A stretch of DNA of 64,000 bases, from positions 7,933,501 through 7,997,500 of the forward strand of contig NZ_CP107921.1 of assembly GCF_036014215.1 (NCBI RefSeq), written 5' to 3'. The position numbers and the translations under genes are program-made. Under the pieces are notes generated by a model that did not search any database, had not been told where the DNA came from, and worked only from the letters and a program-made list of their open reading frames with translations. The stretch is from Streptomyces sp. NBC_00440 (GTDB taxonomy: Bacteria; Actinomycetota; Actinomycetes; Streptomycetales; Streptomycetaceae). Below, in pieces: positions 42,069 through 51,139 of this stretch. How positions within the stretch are numbered: the first letter of the stretch is position 1; every line of letters starts with the position of its first letter.

Positions 42069-42099
42069 TCGCATTCACCACTCATCAAGGGAGTTCTCC

Positions 42100-43800
42100 A
42101 TGTCCGGTGCCTGGCCGATGAACATGCCCCGTGGTCTCGACTATCCACCCGTGGGTGTGGACGCGGTCCTCGCAGGTGCCGCCCGCGCCTACCCCGAGCG
42201 GGTCGCCGTGCGTGACGGCGATGAGACGCTCACCTATCCCGAGCTGTGCGAGCAGGCCCTGCGGGTGGCGGGTGGTCTGCGCGGGCGCGGTATCCGGCCC
42301 GGTGATGTCGTGGCGCTGCACATGCCCAACTCCATGTGGTTCACGGTCGCCTACTACGGAGCGCTGTGTGCCGGTGCGGCGGTCGCCCCGATCAACCCGG
42401 CCCAGCCGGCTCTCGTACTGGGCGAACAGCTCGCGGAGGTCACGGCGAAAGCCGTGATCACCAGCCCGGCGGGTGCGGGCACGGCCGTGGAGGCCACCGC
42501 CGGGGCGGCGACCTCGGTTGAGCTCGTCGTGTGCGTGCCGCCCACCGCGGCAGCTCCCGCCCGGTCGGAGCCGCGGCAGGGGCTGGTCGAACTGGCCGAG
42601 CTGCTGTCCGCGGAGCCGCTGCGGGATTACCGGGTGGACGCCGAGATGGTCGCCCACCTGCAGCTGACGGGGGGCACCACCGGCCGCGCCAAGGCGGTGC
42701 GGGTGCTGCACCGCAACATCGTCGCCAACGTGGTGCAGATGCACGGCTGGCGCTCCGCGTGCCTGCCGCACCTGGACGACGAGGGCGGCCTGCGCTTCAC
42801 CCGGATCCCCGAGGCCGTCACCGCGCACTCGCTGACACCCGGTGACTGTGTCTGCGTCGCGGTGGCACCGCTCTTCCACGGGCTCGGTCTGGTCAGTCAG
42901 AGCCTCAACGTCGCAGCCGGCGCCACGGTGGTGATTGCGGGCCGCTTCGACCCCGATGCCCTCTTCGCCGACATCGAGAGGTACGGAGTGACCCATATGG
43001 GCGGCTCCCCGGCCATGTACTACGCGATGCTGCGCAGCCCCGCCCTCACCAAGCACGATCTGTCCTCGGTCCGCCTGGTCAACTCCGGTGCGGCTCCCAT
43101 CGACACCACCGCCCTGCACACGCTGAGCGAACACTTCCCCCGCGCCTTCGTCGCACAGGGCTACGGGCTGAGCGAGGCCACCATGGGCGTCACCGGTGCC
43201 CCGCTGGCATGTGACGTCGAGACCCCGCCGGACAGTGTGGGCGTCCCGGTGTTCGACACCGAGATCCAGATCCGCGGTGCTGACGGCACCGCAGTCCTGC
43301 CGGTGGGCGAGACCGGTGAAGTGTGGGTCCGCGGCCCGGCGGTTGCCGATGGCTACCACGGCCACCCCGAGCTGACCGCACTCCAGTTCCGCGACGGATG
43401 GCTGGTCACCGGCGACATGGGACGCCTCGACGAACACGGCCACCTCTTCCTCGTCGGCCGCTCCAAGGACCTGATCATCTACAAGGGCTACAACGTGTAT
43501 CCGCAGCCGCTGGAGGAGATCCTGTGCTCCCATCCGGCCATCGCCCAGGCGGCGGTCGTCGGCACACCCAGCGAATCCGCCGGCGAGGTGCCCGTCGGTT
43601 TCGTGGTGCTGCGTCCGGACGTGGCGGAAGAGGCCGGCCGTGGCGACGAGTTCGCCGAAGAGGTGATGGCCTACGTCGCCGAGCGCGTCGCGCCGTACCA
43701 GAAGGTCCGCGCCCTCCACATCGTCGGCGCCCTTCCCCTCAGCCCCACCGGTAAAATCCTCAAGACCGAACTGCGCGAGCGCGGGAACGCCGACGACTGA
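42100..43800 (+). CDS. AMP-dependent acyl-CoA synthetase
   Basis: A 566-residue ANL-superfamily ligase that activates a carboxylic acid to its CoA thioester through an acyl-AMP. The P-loop-like motif is LQLTGGTTGRAKAVRVLHRN near residue 190, with QGYGLSEATMGV (A5), TGDMGRLDEHGHLFLVGRSKDLIIYKGYNVYP (A7-A8) and a C-terminal GKILKTELR lysine (A10). The substrate is not evident; its neighbours suggest a fatty, branched or cyclic acid. The ATG at 42100 follows AAGGGAG. It is the last gene of the site 1 operon and ends at a 17-bp hairpin. Confidence 0.93.
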   Translation: MSGAWPMNMPRGLDYPPVGVDAVLAGAARAYPERVAVRDGDETLTYPELCEQALRVAGGLRGRGIRPGDVVALHMPNSMWFTVAYYGALCAGAAVAPINPAQPALVLGEQLAEVTAKAVITSPAGAGTAVEATAGAATSVELVVCVPPTAAAPARSEPRQGLVELAELLSAEPLRDYRVDAEMVAHLQLTGGTTGRAKAVRVLHRNIVANVVQMHGWRSACLPHLDDEGGLRFTRIPEAVTAHSLTPGDCVCVAVAPLFHGLGLVSQSLNVAAGATVVIAGRFDPDALFADIERYGVTHMGGSPAMYYAMLRSPALTKHDLSSVRLVNSGAAPIDTTALHTLSEHFPRAFVAQGYGLSEATMGVTGAPLACDVETPPDSVGVPVFDTEIQIRGADGTAVLPVGETGEVWVRGPAVADGYHGHPELTALQFRDGWLVTGDMGRLDEHGHLFLVGRSKDLIIYKGYNVYPQPLEEILCSHPAIAQAAVVGTPSESAGEVPVGFVVLRPDVAEEAGRGDEFAEEVMAYVAERVAPYQKVRALHIVGALPLSPTGKILKTELRERGNADD

Positions 43801-43833
43801 GCTTCCCCGAAGGCGAGTTCACAGAAATGAGGA

Positions 43834-43871
43834 ATGCGGTCAGCCCCGCCGGATGGCGGGGCTGACCGCAT
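43834..43871. terminator. Bidirectional terminator between two acyl-CoA ligase genes
   Basis: A perfect 17-base-pair stem (43834-43850 with 43855-43871) with a 4-base loop between convergent genes. Confidence 0.92.
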
Positions 43872-43903
43872 GTGCGTCGGACGCGGGAGTGCGCGGAAAG
43901 GCC

Positions 43904-45454
43904 TCAGCTCCGGTCGGCGGATTCGGCGGATTCTGACGACGTGTCGCGCAGCCGGCGCTTGAGGACCTTGCCGGCGGCCGACAGGGGCAGGGCGTCCGTG
44001 AACTCGACGGTTCCGGGGGCTTTGTAGCCGGCGATCAGCGTCTTGGCGTGCGTGCGGATCTCCCCGGCCGTCGCGCTCGCGCCGGGCTTGAGGACGATCA
44101 CGGCGTGCACCCGCTCGCCCCACCGAGGGTCCGGGACGCCTATGACGGCGCAGGAGGCGACGGCGGGGTGAGTGGCGAGTGCCTTCTCCACCTCGCCGGA
44201 GTAGACGTTCTCACCGCCCGTCACGATCACGTCCTTGAGCCGGTCGACGACGTAGACGTAACCGTCCTCGTCCATGCGGGCGGCATCGCCGGTGTGCAGC
44301 CAACCGCCGCGCAGCGCTTCCGCCGTTTCTTCGGGCTTGTTCCAGTACCCGAGCATCACGCTGTCACCGCGCATCAGGACCTCGCCGGTCTCGCCCCGGG
44401 GCAGTTCCTCGCCGTCGGGGCCGGCGATCCGGACCTCGCAGTGCGGTGTCGCGCGGCCCGCCGAGCGCAGCCGGGGGCCGCCGGCGGCATGTTCTTCCCT
44501 GCCCAGCACAGTGATCATGGCGCTCTCGGTCATCCCGTAGCCCTGCACGAAACCGCTGTGCGGGAAGGCCTTCATCGCCTGCTCCAGTACGGCCGTGGAG
44601 ATGGGCGAAGCTCCGTAGCCGACGGACCGGACGCTGTCCAGGTCGTACCGGCCGACGTCGGGGTGCTCGACCACCTGCTGGAGCATGGTGGGCACCAGGC
44701 CCATACTGGTCACCCGGTGCCGCTGCACGGCCTCCAGCACCGCGGCCGGTTCGAAGGCGGGCAGGAACACGAGGGTGCCGCCCAGGAGGTTCTGCGCGAG
44801 CCAGCCGGCGACGGCGGCGATATGGAACATCGGCGCCGAGACGAGGGTGACGCCGCCGGCTTGCGCGACGCGGTTGACCATCTGGGCACCGTAGGCGGAC
44901 GTCAGCAGCCCCCGCGCACCGATCATGACGCCTTTGGGGAACCCTGTGGTGCCGCCGGTGTACAGCAGTGCGGCCAGGCTGTCGCCGTCGGCGCGCAGAT
45001 CCGCTGCGGGGGCCGATGAGGCGATCAGGTCCTCGTAACAGTGCGTCGTGTCCGGAGCGGGTCCGTCGCCGCAGTGCACCACGGTGCGCAGTCGCGGGCA
45101 CAGCTCGCGCAGCTGGGGGACGAGCCGGGTGAAGGCGGCGTCGACGAGAAGGACCTCCGAACCGGAGTCGCGCAGCGAGTACGCGATCTCCCGCGGGCTC
45201 CAGCGGATGTTGACCGGATTGACCACGGCTCCCGCCCACCATGTGGCGAGAAACGTCTCGTGGTGGCGGTCGGAGTTCAGAGCGAGGATCGCGACCCGGT
45301 CGCCCTTGGCCACGCCGAGGCTCCGCAGCCCGCCTGCGAGCCTGGCCACGCGGTCGGCGACCTCGCGGACGGTACGGACACGACCTCCGCAGATCGTCAT
45401 GGGCAGGTCGGGGGTCTGTTGGAGCGCACGGTGCAGCGACTGCGTGAGGAACAC
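43904..45454 (-). CDS. AMP-dependent acyl-CoA synthetase (second)
   Basis: A 516-residue ANL-family ligase of the medium/long-chain type. It begins FLTQSLHRALQQTPD, has LLYTGGTTGFPKGVM near residue 165, QGYGMTESAMI and GDAARMDEDGYVYVVDRLKDVIVTGGENVYSGEVE, and ends near the A10 lysine (GKVLKRRLR). It is not closely similar to the ligase at 42.1 kb and probably takes a different acid or intermediate. The GTG at 45454 is chosen over an upstream TTG because GGTGG lies at proper distance and the family starts there. It follows the racemase gene by 73 bases on the same strand, and a degenerate motif copy lies in between. Confidence 0.92.
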   Translation of the reverse strand: MFLTQSLHRALQQTPDLPMTICGGRVRTVREVADRVARLAGGLRSLGVAKGDRVAILALNSDRHHETFLATWWAGAVVNPVNIRWSPREIAYSLRDSGSEVLLVDAAFTRLVPQLRELCPRLRTVVHCGDGPAPDTTHCYEDLIASSAPAADLRADGDSLAALLYTGGTTGFPKGVMIGARGLLTSAYGAQMVNRVAQAGGVTLVSAPMFHIAAVAGWLAQNLLGGTLVFLPAFEPAAVLEAVQRHRVTSMGLVPTMLQQVVEHPDVGRYDLDSVRSVGYGASPISTAVLEQAMKAFPHSGFVQGYGMTESAMITVLGREEHAAGGPRLRSAGRATPHCEVRIAGPDGEELPRGETGEVLMRGDSVMLGYWNKPEETAEALRGGWLHTGDAARMDEDGYVYVVDRLKDVIVTGGENVYSGEVEKALATHPAVASCAVIGVPDPRWGERVHAVIVLKPGASATAGEIRTHAKTLIAGYKAPGTVEFTDALPLSAAGKVLKRRLRDTSSESAESADRS

Positions 45455-45476
45455 GTGGACCACCAATCCGGAGCGT

Positions 45477-45492
45477 GTTGTCGATGATTCAG
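45477..45492. promoter_or_regulatory. Degenerate 16-bp motif copy before the second ligase gene
   Basis: GTTGTCGATGATTCAG differs from the consensus GTTAKCRNNNNTTMAC at two fixed positions. It lies in the 73-base gap between ligase and racemase genes, so it could give the ligase its own regulated promoter. It may be coincidence. Confidence 0.35.
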
Positions 45493-45527
45493 TTCAATGC
45501 GTTGTTCGGGGCCGGTCGCCCCGGGGC

Positions 45528-46700
45528 TCAGGCGATGACCCCGCGTTCGGCCAGCGCGTCCATCACCTGCTCGTCCAGGCCCGCAGCTCCCAGCACCTCA
45601 CGGGTACCGCTGCCGATGAGCGGTGCGGGCCGGGGGGCGGCGGCCGGGGTGCCCAGGAAGCGGGGTGCGGTGCCCGGCTGGACGGCGCCGTCGGCGCTGG
45701 TCGTGTAGGTACCGCGCTCGGCGTTGTGCGGGTGGGTGGCGGCTTCGGCGAGGCTGAGGACCGGGGTGACGCACGCGTCCTGTCCGGTGAAGGCGGCCGT
45801 CCACTCGTCCCGGCTGCGGGTCGCGAAGACCTCCGCCATCCGTTCGGCCATGCGCGGCCAGGCCGCTCTGTCCAGCTGCCCGGCGAACAGGGGATCTTCC
45901 GCCAGGCCGAGCACGCGCAGGGTCGTCGCGTAGAACCGCGATTCCACGCAGCCGACCGCCATGTGCCCTCCGTCCGATGTGCGGTAGGCGCGGTAGAAGG
46001 GCGCGCCGCCGTCGAAGAGGTTGGACTCGCGGCGGTCGGTCCAGCGGCCCGCGGCCATCAGCCCGTGGACCAGGGCGAGTTGGAGCGCGGTGCCGTCGGT
46101 CATGGCCGCGTCCACCACCTGTCCCTTGCCGGTGGTCCTGGCGCTGAGCAGTGCGGTGGTGATGCCCAGGGCGAGCAGCATGCCGCCGCCACCCATGTCG
46201 CCCACGAGGTTGAGCGGGACGACGGGGTCGCCGTCAGCGGGACCGATCGCGCCGAGGGCGCCGGCGACAGCGATGTAGTTGATGTCATGGCCCGGGGCCT
46301 GCGCGAGCGGTCCGTCCTGGCCCCATCCGGTCATCCTTCCGTAGACAAGTCCGGGGTTGCGCGCCAGGCAGGTCTCGGGGCCCAGGCCCAGGCGTTCGGC
46401 GACGCCGGGCCGGAAGCCCTCGATGAGAGCGTCGGCGGTGTCGGCCAGACGCAGCGCGACATCCGCTCCGTCCGGGGCCTTGAGGTCGACGGCGACCGAG
46501 ACACGGCCCCGGTGGAGCACTCTGTCCGACGCTGATCGCTGTGCTCCCGGCCGGTCGACGCGGATCACCTCGGCGCCGAGGTCCGCGAGGATCATGCCGC
46601 AGAACGGGCCCGGTCCGATGCCGCCCAGCTCGATGACGCGGATCCCGGCGAGTGGTCCGGCCGGGACGACGGGTGGGACGGCGGCAAGGTCAGTGCTCAT
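45528..46700 (-). CDS. Alpha-methylacyl-CoA racemase (class III CoA-transferase family)
   Basis: A 390-residue enzyme. The opening GPLAGIRVIELGGIGPGPFCGMILADLGAEVIRVDRPG is that of alpha-methylacyl-CoA racemases, and the catalytic pair of that enzyme can be placed: His in QAPGHDINYIAVAGAL and Asp in LVGDMGGGGMLLALGI. It inverts 2-methyl-branched acyl-CoAs so that the dehydrogenases can act. This is a strong hint that the cluster degrades methyl-branched chains such as isoprenoid or sterol side chains. The ATG at 46700 follows AAGGACG. It lies in a seven-gene minus-strand run led by the lipid-transfer-type thiolase. CoA transfer remains an alternative. Confidence 0.9.
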   Translation of the reverse strand: MSTDLAAVPPVVPAGPLAGIRVIELGGIGPGPFCGMILADLGAEVIRVDRPGAQRSASDRVLHRGRVSVAVDLKAPDGADVALRLADTADALIEGFRPGVAERLGLGPETCLARNPGLVYGRMTGWGQDGPLAQAPGHDINYIAVAGALGAIGPADGDPVVPLNLVGDMGGGGMLLALGITTALLSARTTGKGQVVDAAMTDGTALQLALVHGLMAAGRWTDRRESNLFDGGAPFYRAYRTSDGGHMAVGCVESRFYATTLRVLGLAEDPLFAGQLDRAAWPRMAERMAEVFATRSRDEWTAAFTGQDACVTPVLSLAEAATHPHNAERGTYTTSADGAVQPGTAPRFLGTPAAAPRPAPLIGSGTREVLGAAGLDEQVMDALAERGVIA

Positions 46701-46807
46701 GAACGTACGTCCTTCGGGGGTGAGGAATGCCCGGAAGCCGCCCCTCCGCTGAGTGGCCGGGGGAGGGGCGACCGGAGGAGCGGCTTCGTCGGGCGACGTC
46801 GGGCCGC

Positions 46808-47965
46808 TTACAGGCCGAGGTCCTTGGCGATGATGGTTTTCATGACCTCGTTGGTGCCGCCGTAGATCCGCGAGACCCGGGTGTCCGCGTACAGGCGGGC
46901 GATCGGGTACTCCACCATGTAGCCGTAACCGCCGTGCAGCTGGAGGCACTTGTCGATCACACGGCCCGCGACCTCGGTGCAGAACAGCTTGATACGGGCG
47001 GCGTCGGCCGCGGTCAGCTCACCGGTGTCGTCGAGCTCGATGCCCTTGTCGGCCATGGCCTGGGCGGCCTCCACCTCGGTGGAGCACTCGGCGAGCACGA
47101 ATTTGGTGTTCTGGAAGGAGGCCACGGGCTTGCCGAACACCTGTCGCTGCTGGACGTATTCCCTGGCGTAGTCGACCGCGGCCGCCGCGGAGGCGACGCC
47201 GCCGACCCCGATGGAGAGCCGCTCACGCGGCAGGTTCTGACCGAGGTAGGAGAAGCCCTTGTCCTGTTCGCCGAGCAGGTTCTCCACGGGAACCCTCACA
47301 TCGGTGAAGGACAGCTCGGAGACGTCGGCCGAGTGCTGGCCGATCTTCTCCAGCCGGCGCCCGTATGCGAAACCCTCGCTGTCGGTGGGGACGACCAGCA
47401 GACTCAGCCCGGTGCGGCGGTCCGATGGATCCGGGGCCGAGGTACGGGCGACGACGACGCACAGTTCGGAGTTGAGCGCGCCGGAGATGAAGGTCTTGGC
47501 GCCGTTGAGGACGTAGTGGCTGCCGTCATCGGAGAGCTTGGCGGTGGTGCGGATGCCTGCGAGATCGGAGCCGGTACCCGGCTCGGTCATGGCGATGCAC
47601 AGGGTGATGTCGCCAGTGGCGACGCCGGGCAGCCAGCGCTTCTTCTGCTCGTCGCTCGCAATACGCAGCAGGTACGGCAGGACGATGCTGGTGGATACCG
47701 AGTAGTGCCCGAGGTGGACACTCGCGCGTGCGGTCTCCTCGGAGATGATCGCCTGGTACTTGTAGCTGGTTTCGCCCGGGCCGCCGTGCTCCTCGGGAAT
47801 CCCGAAGCCCATCACGCCCAGGGCGCCGAGCTTGCGGAACAGTTCCCGCGGGGTGCGGCGGTCCGCCTCCCACTCCTCGAAGTGCGGGCTCACCTCCTTG
47901 GCGATGAAGCTCCGGATCATCGTCCGGAAGGCATCGTGTTCTTTGGTGTAGATGGTGCGTTTCAT
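46808..47965 (-). CDS. Acyl-CoA dehydrogenase (second of the same branch)
   Basis: A 385-residue FAD enzyme. Motifs: CIAMTEPGTGSDLAGI, LNGAKTFISGALNSELC, RQVFGKPVASFQNTKFVLAEC and LQLHGGYGYMVEYPIARLYADTRVSRIYGG. The length and most motifs are the same as in the dehydrogenase at 39.9 kb, so the two are probably paralogues with different chain preference or steps. The ATG at 47965 follows GGGGACAAGG. It stands between the SDR and racemase genes, 26 and 107 bases apart, within the operon that starts at the thiolase. Confidence 0.93.
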   Translation of the reverse strand: MKRTIYTKEHDAFRTMIRSFIAKEVSPHFEEWEADRRTPRELFRKLGALGVMGFGIPEEHGGPGETSYKYQAIISEETARASVHLGHYSVSTSIVLPYLLRIASDEQKKRWLPGVATGDITLCIAMTEPGTGSDLAGIRTTAKLSDDGSHYVLNGAKTFISGALNSELCVVVARTSAPDPSDRRTGLSLLVVPTDSEGFAYGRRLEKIGQHSADVSELSFTDVRVPVENLLGEQDKGFSYLGQNLPRERLSIGVGGVASAAAAVDYAREYVQQRQVFGKPVASFQNTKFVLAECSTEVEAAQAMADKGIELDDTGELTAADAARIKLFCTEVAGRVIDKCLQLHGGYGYMVEYPIARLYADTRVSRIYGGTNEVMKTIIAKDLGL

Positions 47966-47991
47966 GCCCTTGTCCCCTGGTTCCGAAGTGG

Positions 47992-48795
47992 TCAGTGCCG
48001 GGCTGCGTCGACGGTCAGGCACTGCCCGCTGACGTAGTTGGCTTCCTGTGTGCACAGCAGGTACACGGCGCCGGCTGCCTCGGCCGGGGTGCCGGGGCGG
48101 CCGAGCGGAATCATCCTGGCGGCGTTGGCGGCGTGCTGGGCGTTGATGCCGACCTTGATCCTCCGGCCCTCGATCTCGATGAAGGCGTCGTCGGCGGCGG
48201 TGGCCTCCGTCATACGGGTGAGGATGAAGCCGTAGGCGACGGCGTTGACGTTGACCTTGTAGCGGCCCCACTCCTTGGCCATGGTCTTGGTCAGGCCGAC
48301 GACTCCGGCCTTGGCGGAGGAGTAGTTGACCTGGCCCGGATTGCCGAACTGACCGGAAACAGAAGAGATGTTGACGACCTTGCGGTGGTAGTCGGTCGGG
48401 TTGGCCTTGATGAACGGCTGGGCGGCGCGCAGGATCCGGAAGGGCGCCTTGAGATGGACGTCGAGGATGGCGTCCCACTGCTCGTCGGTCATCTTCTGGA
48501 TGACGGTGTCCCAGGTGTAGCCGGCGTTGTTGACGATGATGTCGAGCCCGCCGAAGGCCTCGATCGCGGCATTCACGAAACAGTCCGCGAAGCCTTCCTC
48601 GACGACCGAGCCGGCGCAGGCGACGGCGTTCCCGCCTGCGGCCCGGATGGCCGTGACGGTCTCGTCCGCGGGTTCCTTGTCGAGGTCGTTGACCACGACG
48701 TTCGCGCCCTCGGCGGCGAACTTCAGCGCGATCTCACGGCCGATGCCACGGCCGGAGCCGGTGACAATGGCGGTCTTGCCGTCCAGGGTTCCCAT
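47992..48795 (-). CDS. Short-chain dehydrogenase/reductase, beta-hydroxyacyl-CoA dehydrogenase-like
   Basis: A 267-residue NAD(P)-dependent SDR. It has the cofactor motif VTGSGRGIGREIAL near residue 12, NNAGYTWDT, the catalytic Ser in ISSVSGQFGN and the YSSAKAG motif (Tyr and Lys). The acidic residue after strand 2 (VVVNDLD) points to NAD. Its place beside MaoC hydratase subunits and a thiolase suggests oxidation of a 3-hydroxyacyl-CoA. The mid-protein insert IEIEGRRIKVGI is longer than in FabG. The ATG at 48795 follows AAAGGACG. It is the fourth gene of the minus-strand operon. Confidence 0.9.
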   Translation of the reverse strand: MGTLDGKTAIVTGSGRGIGREIALKFAAEGANVVVNDLDKEPADETVTAIRAAGGNAVACAGSVVEEGFADCFVNAAIEAFGGLDIIVNNAGYTWDTVIQKMTDEQWDAILDVHLKAPFRILRAAQPFIKANPTDYHRKVVNISSVSGQFGNPGQVNYSSAKAGVVGLTKTMAKEWGRYKVNVNAVAYGFILTRMTEATAADDAFIEIEGRRIKVGINAQHAANAARMIPLGRPGTPAEAAGAVYLLCTQEANYVSGQCLTVDAARH

Positions 48796-48812
48796 GATGT
48801 GTACGTCCTTTG

Positions 48813-49193
48813 TCAGTCAGCGGTGACGATGGCGGAACCCCGGAGGGTCACGGTCCCGTCGGGGAGGGAGACGGTCAGGTCGAGGTGGGCGAGGCCGTCC
48901 TTCACCTCGGAGACGGTGCCGTGGCAGGTCGGCGACGAGTTCACCGGCGTGATCGCGGAGAACCGCACCTCGTACGAACGGATGCGCTCCTGCGGCACCC
49001 AGTTGGTGAGCAGCCGGCCGAGAAAGGCCATGGAGAGCATGCCGTGTGCGAAGACGTCCGGGATGCCGACCGCTTTGCAGGCGTCGATGTCGATGTGGAC
49101 CGGGTTGTGATCGCCCGACGCGCCGGCATAGAGCGCCAGCGTGGTGCGGGTGATCTTCGGGAGTTCAAGGGCGAGGCTGTCGCCGGTCTTCAT
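48813..49193 (-). CDS. MaoC-type hydratase, catalytic hot-dog subunit
   Basis: A 126-residue single hot-dog protein with the hydratase-2 motif YAGASGDHNPVHID, in which Asp and His are the catalytic pair. It should hydrate a 2-enoyl-CoA in the R direction. It is the usual length of the short catalytic partner in two-gene MaoC pairs. The ATG overlaps the stop codon of the preceding hot-dog gene by four bases (ATGA), so the two are translated together and very likely form a heterodimer, like HadAB or the ChsH1-ChsH2 type in actinobacterial lipid and sterol degradation. Confidence 0.92.
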   Translation of the reverse strand: MKTGDSLALELPKITRTTLALYAGASGDHNPVHIDIDACKAVGIPDVFAHGMLSMAFLGRLLTNWVPQERIRSYEVRFSAITPVNSSPTCHGTVSEVKDGLAHLDLTVSLPDGTVTLRGSAIVTAD

Positions 49194-49687
49194 GCGGTCG
49201 CCTCCTTGGCCGGCAGCTCGCGCACCACGATGGTGTTGCGTATCCGGGCGACGAGTTCCCCTTCGGGGCCTCCGGAGCCTGGACGGTGCCCGCGGTCGCG
49301 GGTCACCTCGGTGGTGCGGACGATGAACTGGAGGGCGCCACCCTTCTTCTCGTAGACGTCTGACACCTCGGTGGCGAAGGTCAGCCGGTCACCCGCATAG
49401 GCCAGGGCGTGGTACTCGAAGGACTGCTCCCCGTGCAGGATCGTGCGGATGTCGATGCCGAGCTCCCGGAGGAAGGAGGAACTGTCGGGCTTCTCCGCGT
49501 CCAGACAGACGAGGAAGGTGGGCGGCACGGGAAGGTCACGGTGTCCGGCCTGCTCGGCTGCCTCCGGGGCGCTGTACACGCGGCCGTTCTGGCCGGTCGC
49601 CTTGGCGAAGAAGCGCAGCCTTCCGCGCTCCACCTCCACCGAGTGTTCGGGGGACCGGCTGCCGATGATGCTGGGGTCGACGGGCAT
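49190..49687 (-). CDS. MaoC-type hydratase, N-terminal-like (FAS1/HadA type) partner subunit
   Basis: A 165-residue hot-dog protein of the MaoC N-terminal-domain type: HSVEVERGRLRFFAKATG, then PPTFLVCLDAE, LHGEQSFEYHALAYAGDRLTF. The catalytic DHN motif is absent, as expected for the structural partner that lengthens the substrate pocket for bulky acyl groups. It begins at an ATG one base downstream of the thiolase stop, and its own stop overlaps the next gene. The partner is the MaoC subunit at 48.8 kb. Confidence 0.9.
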   Translation of the reverse strand: MPVDPSIIGSRSPEHSVEVERGRLRFFAKATGQNGRVYSAPEAAEQAGHRDLPVPPTFLVCLDAEKPDSSSFLRELGIDIRTILHGEQSFEYHALAYAGDRLTFATEVSDVYEKKGGALQFIVRTTEVTRDRGHRPGSGGPEGELVARIRNTIVVRELPAKEATA

Positions 49688-49688
49688 C

Positions 49689-50876
49689 TCAGGAGACCCT
49701 CTCGAAGAGGGTGATGACGCCGGCGGTGCCGAGCCCGAGGTTGTGCTGCAGCCCCAGGGTCACGTCGTCGACCTGGCGGGCGCCGGCCTGGCCACGAATC
49801 TGCCAGGTGATCTCCGCGGCCTGGGCCAGGCCGGTGGCGCCCAGCGGGTGGCCCTTGGACAGCAGTCCGCCGGACGGGTTCGTGACGACGCGTCCGCCGT
49901 AGGTGTTGTCGCCGCCGAGGATGAACTCCTCCGCGCCGCCCTCGTCGCACAGGCCCAGGCCCTCGTAGCAGAGGACCTCATTGACGGTGAAGCAGTCGTG
50001 CAGTTCGACGACCTTAATGTCGCGCGGGTCGACGCCGGCCTGCTCGTAGATCTCGGTGGCGGCGGCTCGTGTGACATCGCTGCCGACCAGCGAGATGGCG
50101 CTCTCCTTCGCGAACAGGCCGGCGTCGTCCGAGACGAGGGTCTGGGCCTTGATGGCGACGTCGGTGCGCAGCCCGTGCCTGCGGGCGAAGTCCTCGCTGC
50201 ACACGACTGCCGCTGCCGCACCGCAGGTGGGCGGGCAGCACTGGAGCCGGGTCAGTGGGCCGGACATCTGGGGGGAGTCCAGCACCTCCTGCTCGGTGAT
50301 GGGCGAACGGAACACCGCGTAGGGGTTTCCGGCCGCGTGCCGGCGGGCCTTGACGGAGACCTTGGCGAAGGTCTCCGGCTTCATCCCGTACTTCTCCATG
50401 TACTCGACACCGGCGGCGCCGAAGTACTGAGGGGTCATCGGGGCCTTGGGATCGACCGCGAAGACCTTTTCCAGGGTCTTGCTGAAGTCGGTCAGCGGGG
50501 AGGGCCTGTCCTGCCAGCCCCCGCCCAGGGCTCCCGGCGGCATCTGCTCGAAGCCGAGAGCCAGCGCGCACTCCACGGCGCCGCTCTCGACGGCCTGCCG
50601 CGCAAGCCACAGAGCCGAGGAGCCGGACGCGCAGTTGTTGTTGACGTTGAGGACCGGAATGCCGGTCATCCCGATCTGGTAGACGACGCGCTGGCCACAG
50701 GTCGAGGCGCCGTAGACATACCCGGCGTAGACCTGCTGGATCTTTTCGTAGGGGAGACCGGCGTCGTCCAGAACGGCACGGACGGCCCCCGCACCCATCT
50801 CGTCGTACGTCTTGGCGGCGCTGGGCTTGGCGAAGGGGACCATGCCGACACCGGCCACCAGTACTCTGCGACTCAT
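49689..50876 (-). CDS. Lipid-transfer-protein-type thiolase (SCP2 thiolase family)
   Basis: A 395-residue thiolase-fold protein. The nucleophile cysteine is in NNNCASGSSALWLAR near residue 85, and the later motifs VVELHDCFTVNEV, NPSGGLLSKGHPLGATGLAQ are those of the SCP2/Ltp branch. Members cleave or retro-aldol bulky, often branched or steroid, acyl-CoAs rather than straight chains. The ATG at 50876 follows AGGAGG. It is the first gene of the minus-strand operon (thiolase, two MaoC proteins, SDR, dehydrogenase, racemase, ligase). Two copies of the 16-bp motif lie upstream at 50896 and 51076. Confidence 0.92.
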   Translation of the reverse strand: MSRRVLVAGVGMVPFAKPSAAKTYDEMGAGAVRAVLDDAGLPYEKIQQVYAGYVYGASTCGQRVVYQIGMTGIPVLNVNNNCASGSSALWLARQAVESGAVECALALGFEQMPPGALGGGWQDRPSPLTDFSKTLEKVFAVDPKAPMTPQYFGAAGVEYMEKYGMKPETFAKVSVKARRHAAGNPYAVFRSPITEQEVLDSPQMSGPLTRLQCCPPTCGAAAAVVCSEDFARRHGLRTDVAIKAQTLVSDDAGLFAKESAISLVGSDVTRAAATEIYEQAGVDPRDIKVVELHDCFTVNEVLCYEGLGLCDEGGAEEFILGGDNTYGGRVVTNPSGGLLSKGHPLGATGLAQAAEITWQIRGQAGARQVDDVTLGLQHNLGLGTAGVITLFERVS

Positions 50877-50895
50877 GCATCCTCCTGCATCACTG

Positions 50896-50911
50896 GTTAG
50901 CGTGTTTTCAC
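50896..50911. promoter_or_regulatory. 16-bp motif, site 2 (thiolase operon, proximal)
   Basis: GTTAGCGTGTTTTCAC, a full match to GTTAKCRNNNNTTMAC. It lies 20 bases before the thiolase start, where a bound repressor would block initiation. Confidence 0.7.
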
Positions 50912-51075
50912 TTTTAACATTGAAACGGCTGCTGTCAAGGGGTGTTGTGTGCTGGAGGCAGGTGTTCAAGCCTTCTCTTCGCTGTTCATTCCGCATGATG
51001 AGGTCCGCCCGGATCGCGGGGCGTGCCGCGTGTCGGGTCGTTTGGGCACCCCGGTGCACGGCCCGTAAGGATCCG

Positions 51076-51091
51076 GTTATCTATCCTTCAC
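51076..51091. promoter_or_regulatory. 16-bp motif, distal copy of the thiolase operon
   Basis: GTTATCTATCCTTCAC differs from the consensus at one position (T for R). It lies 200 bases before the thiolase start, just past the end of the transporter gene. Confidence 0.5.
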
Positions 51092-51139
51092 TTCTTGCGG
51101 GGGTCTGTTCGCCGCCATCGAGCCCGGCCGAGATGCGTG

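Noticed and set aside
42065..42085. A motif-like GTAATCGCATTCACC before the acyl-CoA ligase gene at 42.1 kb
   Set aside because: It resembles the 16-bp consensus but is shorter by two bases and lies inside an operon at the thioesterase stop codon.
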